A stretch of DNA of 64,000 bases from Arthrinium phaeospermum (lineage: Eukaryota > Ascomycota > Sordariomycetes > Amphisphaeriales > Apiosporaceae), in assembly GCA_006503535.1 (NCBI GenBank), contig QYRS01000016.1:186001-250000 (forward strand). The letters are read 5' to 3'. Position 1 is the first letter of the stretch; each line of letters starts with the position of its first letter. Below the pieces are notes generated by a model. It did not search any database and had not been told where the DNA came from. It was given only the letters and a program-made list of their open reading frames with translations. Both the position numbers and the translations under genes were made by a program. This document shows positions 59,701-64,000 of the stretch, in pieces.

Positions 59701-61743
59701 CACCATGAGAAACACTGTCAACCAGAAGAAGAAGTAGTTACCAGGTTGCCGGTTGAGGTTGGTCATCTAGCAGTCGTTCTCGGGTCAGCATACCTTTCCA
59801 ATACAAACACAACTCGATAGGCCAAATGGGTCTTGTCAAGACGGGCACCTACAAAGTACAGTATGAGATTATACACAATACTATTCGTAATCTTATACGG
59901 CAAGTCCACCAAAATAGACGAAAACGCCTCAGTCGACGCATGCGTGAAAGCGTACCGCACATGCTTCTCCACGACCGGCCGCTGCGCATACTGCGTCAAG
60001 ATCTCGAGCGCGGACGAGAAGGCGTTCATGAGGATGGCCACGAACAAAACAGCACACCGGTTGTAGAAGCTGGCGGTGGTGTCGGGCAGGTTGTAAAACA
60101 GCGACGAGATGACGAGCGACATGGCCGAGTTGGCCACGAGCTGGAACACGGTCAGCCAGGGGTCGCCCGTCAGCCGCCGCCACCCCCGCCACAGGCACAG
60201 CCGCACCTGCTGCGGGTACGACATCAGATACGGCGATTCCAGCCGCTGCCGCCGGTGCTGATCCGTCTGCTTCAGCGCCCGGAAGTCGCGCGCGTCGTCG
60301 CCGCCGAACGGGTGGGCCGCCTTGTAGGCTTGGATTTGTTCTTGCAGCGCGGCGTGCTCGCGGCTCCGCTTCCAGGCCGCGGCGAAGTCTTCGGGGGTGC
60401 GCGGGACGCGCGACTCCCAGCCGGCGCGCACGAGGCGTTCCGAGGGGGCGGTCATCGAGGTCAGGAAGTCGGGGGTGGTCTGGCGGCTGGGGCACTCGAA
60501 GCCGAGGTTGATGAAGTACTCTTTGGCCTCGTTCGCCGGGCCGTAGAAGATTTGGTGGCCGTCGTATATGACCAGTGCTTTGTCGAACAGGTCGTAGGCA
60601 GATTGGGGGGCCTGCCATGAGCAGATTAGTATGAAGTAACATTATGCAAACAGGACAGAGGCGCGTTACCTGGTAGATGGATACAGCACAGCTTCGTCCA
60701 AAGAGCTCCGACTGCAATTTTAAAGTGCGGCAAAACTCAATGGCGTTCGCCGAGTCCAGTCCACGGGTCGAATTGTCCCAGCACTGCAAAGGCGCATTCG
60801 CCAGCGTGGCCTCGGCAATGGTGACCCGCTTGCGCTCCCCGCCCGAGACGCCGCGGACGTACTGGTCGCCCACCCTGGTATTGACGGTGTGGCTGATGCC
60901 GTACATGGCCATGACGACGTCGCGATAGTGGTCGGCGTACGCGTGGCGGACCTCGCCGGGCAGGCTCTGGGGCGCCCGGGCACGCGCCGCGAAGGTGAGG
61001 GTGTCGCCCACGGACAGCATGGGGAAGTGGACGTCGACCTCGGCCGTGTAGATGGCGTCGCCGCGGTGCTGCACGTGGATCTCTTCCGCGGTGAGGCCCT
61101 GGTAGTTGAAGTAGGCGTCCTCGTCGACGTAGATGCCGTTCATCTCGCCCGCGATGGTCTTGAGGAAGGTGCTGCACCCGGCGCCCGGCGGGCCCAGCAC
61201 CACCAGCATCTCGCTCGGGTTGAGGATGCCGTCGAACCGGTTCAGGATGTCGATGCGCCGCTGCCGGTGGGCCTTGGGGGACAGCAAGCCTCGAGCCAGG
61301 CTGGGGAGCTCTAGGAACACGTTGCCGACATCCTTTTGGTAGTCCGTCTCGTTGCCGTAGCCGAAGACGTTGAGGTGCTGGAAGCAGAGGCCCGTCTTGC
61401 GGAACCGGGTGCCGTGCGAGTTGGCGTGCGCCGCCACCGTCTGCGACCAGGCGCGGGCGTTGAAGTGTTTGCCGTTGGGGTTGAGCTCCGAGTCGGGGTC
61501 GACGATGGCTTGCTTGAAGTCGCCGGCGAGGTTGCCGAACTGGGAGTTCCGGGTGTACTCTCTCGCTAGGTCTTGTACGAGAGAGTGTCGCCGTGTCGCC
61601 TCTTGCCGAAAGTGCTCACTTCCCTCGTCATTCCCTGCGGTCTCCTGCTCGTAGAGTGTAGCGGCACTAGGCTGTTCGTTGAGGTCCTTAGTGGGCGGAG
61701 CATCGAGTTCGCCTGGCTTGCCGTGTAGCTGTTCTGGAGCCAT
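56705..61743 (-). CDS. PDR-type (ABCG full-size) ABC transporter, 1,520 aa
   Basis: Seven exons on the minus strand: 61743-60670, 60611-59853, 59766-59672, 59583-58715, 58620-58374, 58307-57661, 57576-56705; introns 58-94 nt. The order is the reverse topology NBD1-TMD1-NBD2-TMD2, and the length is normal for fungal Pdr5/CDR-like pumps. NBD1 has the degenerate Walker A typical of the family (GPPGAGCST, 184-192), signature VSGGER (299-304) and [11 protein letters not shown] with Asn in place of the catalytic Glu. NBD2 has canonical Walker [10 protein letters not shown] (903-911), degenerate signature LNVEQRKR (1008-1015), Walker B LLLFVDE (1028-1034) and the IHQPS switch. TMD hallmarks include [28 protein letters not shown] and [17 protein letters not shown]. 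It should be a plasma-membrane drug, steroid or lipid exporter. Oddities: five consecutive histidines at 841-845 in the linker before NBD2. The C-terminus is basic ([11 protein letters not shown]). Confidence 0.95.
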
Positions 61744-62956
61744 GGCGTCGGGGTCGTGACTGGCTTAAGGAACCAGTACTCACAATAGCATAGGATTGGG
61801 GCTTGAGATGGATGTGATCAGATGAGTAGGGGTATTATGATATTATAAGTTTAAACAGCTCGTAGTAGTAGGAGATGGAGGGTAGTTCGTAATCGTCCCA
61901 TCATCCTACATGACTATATACATGTACATTTGTGTGTGGATACATTTCAGGGAGACGTCGGTTACACTGTTTGTTTGCCCCGTGTCGGGTCTTATGGAAC
62001 TGATATTGCCCGTCTTCTGCCATATTCCATTAGATCGACGGTGTCGAGACCCAGCTACTCGGGACCCGGTTGGAGTCATGAACATGTTGCGCGGCATATG
62101 TGCACACCGCGAAGATCAATAACTGTTCTCATGGAATTTCTGAAGCGGAAATGTATTGTATGTTGGATTTGATTGGCTCGCGAGATAGAGCCCGACCATT
62201 TGAAAGGGGTTCGTGTTGTGTCGCGGTCGGGGGCCTGGTTCGGTTTGACGGACCGAAGGCGGACTCCGACAGCCTGTGATGGTCCCGGGCTACAATGCAC
62301 AAGTCCTGCTCCAATGTAAATGAATGATAAGAACGGGTCTATCAGGCAGTTATGAATCGTTCCATATTTTGGCAATGTGACGTTGATGCACCCCGTACCG
62401 GGACATCCGGTGGTCCACCTAGCTAGGTTCCTGCGGTGAAAGCACGTTTCCCATGCCACAGCCACATACCGCTTTGGTTGTCTTCCATTAATAAGGCCGC
62501 CAAGCCCTGGTTTCTTTATAAAACCTACCTGACGATGCAGGTTGTTTCGATTCTAATGATAACGAAATCCATGCAATACATATGATTATTGTCGTCTATG
62601 AATTGTATTCGCGACAGAGGGAAAGTAACGAAACGATGCATATCCTGCTGAAGCAAGTCTGCTGGTGCAGGTGTTCACTACTTGAATATTGTATTTTCTT
62701 TCGTTGATATCTGACATCCTGTTGATTCTCATAATCCTTATCAACGGAATGCGGAATATTACGGCCGCATCGGATTTTGAAAGCACTTACCTTAGGCATC
62801 CGAGGGCCGAGATCGTAGAGATTAAATCACTTGGGCATTTTACATTTCGCATTGTTGATCCAAGGTCCTGGGTCACGGCTACATGTCAAGCCCTAAAGGA
62901 TAGTTCAGCTGCCCGGGGTCGCATTGTTGCCGGTCGACCATACACTAAGACTATGT
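61744..62956. other. Intergenic region upstream of the ABC transporter
   Basis: About 1.2 kb, including the ABC transporter promoter. Composition is normal to about 62.95 kb and then changes abruptly. Short frames only; no motif was recognised. Confidence 0.45.
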
Positions 62957-64000
62957 AAATTCTCTATTAATTATTTTATTAAACAGGGGTTAATACGTTC
63001 TACTTTATATATATATATAAACTTAAAAATCCCCCGGATTTCTACTTTTAAATTTATTATTTAATTTAATAGTATTACCCTTTTATTTTTAATAGGTTAT
63101 AAACCCGGCTTATATTAATTTTATTTCGATTAATAATTATATTTTACGAGTAAAACATATTATTTTTATAAAATATTTATTAATTTTATAATAATTAAAT
63201 TATAATTAATAAGTTTAATATATATTTTAAGAAAAAGTAAATAAATTTTATTTAAAAAAGAAAAAAAGTAATTTAAAACTTTATATTTTCGCTTTAATAT
63301 AATATATACGTTTTTTAATAAACTATATATATATAATCGTAATTAATTATTATTAAATATATCGATACTTAATAAAAATTAATAAATATTATATATTTTA
63401 AATTAAACTTTTAAAAAACTTTATAAAATTTAAAACCTTTAATTTTTAATAAAATAATTTTAAATATATTAATAAAAATAAAGTCGAATTATAAATATAA
63501 AATTTAATAACCGTTTAAATATAATTTTTAATTAAAAATTCCTTAAAATTATTAAAACTTTTTTATTATTTTAATTAAAAACATTTCCTCGTTTTAATAA
63601 AAACCTTTATCGAAATTCTTTAAATTAATTAATTTAATAATAATTTAAATTTAAAAAATATAAACTTTATTTTTAAATAATCCGATTTTTTTCAGTTATT
63701 ATTATTAAATTTATTAAACGTTTCCGTAATATCTCGTTATAATAACGTAAATATTTTTAGTTTTAAAGTTTCGATTTTATTTAAATCGTTTATATTATTA
63801 TTAATTAATAAATTTAATACTTTGAATTAATTTTTTTAACCGCTTTTAAAACTATTTGTTTCGAATAATAATAAACGGAAAATTAATTCTAACCCCGTAT
63901 TATTTATTATTATTAAATATTTAAACGTATAAAATAAATTATTATTTAATATTTAATAATTTTTACTTTTTAATAATATTTTATATTATAATCGATTAAA
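62957..64000. repeat. Second AT-rich, RIP-type tract (runs off the right edge)
   Basis: From about 62957 the sequence switches within a few tens of bases to the same composition as the 11-47.7 kb block: nearly all A/T, with CA and TG depleted and CG retained. No intact gene is present. I could not assign the decayed content to an element class in either orientation. The extent beyond 64000 is unknown. Confidence 0.85.

Noticed and set aside
57923..60620. Several long plus-strand frames inside the ABC transporter (57923-58738, 58848-59633, 59826-60620)
   Set aside because: Antisense of exons that give a full-length PDR transporter with correct splicing; composition-driven open frames.

Overview
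The window looks like nuclear DNA of a filamentous ascomycete (Pezizomycotina, probably a Sordariomycete; I cannot name the species). The evidence is short 52-117 nt introns with GT..AG ends and CTAAC/CTGAC-like branch sites, families largely restricted to filamentous fungi (HET, CFEM, 2EXR, pleiotropic-drug-resistance ABC transporter), and long AT-rich tracts with the fingerprint of repeat-induced point mutation (RIP).

Layout. (1) 1-10.97 kb is gene-bearing: a 2EXR-type gene cut by the left edge, a small secreted 8-cysteine protein, a GPI-type CFEM protein, a divergent pair of degenerate NACHT-like NTPases without a P-loop, an intact HET-domain gene, and a frameshifted relic of a family that recurs at 54-56 kb. 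(2) 10.97-47.7 kb is a ~36.7 kb AT-rich block with no intact gene. ATG, CA and TG are almost absent while CG survives. It holds a RIP-mutated Ty1/copia retrotransposon (plus strand, about 43.4-46.6 kb) and two short-period tandem repeats, and is bracketed by ~140 bp direct repeats that look like LTRs. (3) 47.8-62.95 kb is a gene island: a nine-exon 1,509-aa secreted multidomain subtilase, a convergent 384-aa protein with two copies of a propeptide-like module also found in the subtilase, and a 1,520-aa PDR-type ABC transporter. (4) A second AT-rich tract starts at about 62.96 kb and leaves the window.

Themes. The left segment reads as an allorecognition/secreted-protein neighbourhood (HET, NACHT-like, CFEM, small secreted protein). 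The right island joins a secreted protease to a module protein that may be related to its propeptide; the intron before the last strand of the module sits at the same place in all three intact copies. Spliced models were assembled by hand from reading frames and splice consensus; every multi-exon total is divisible by three. No search was run, so family names rest on motifs visible in the translation.
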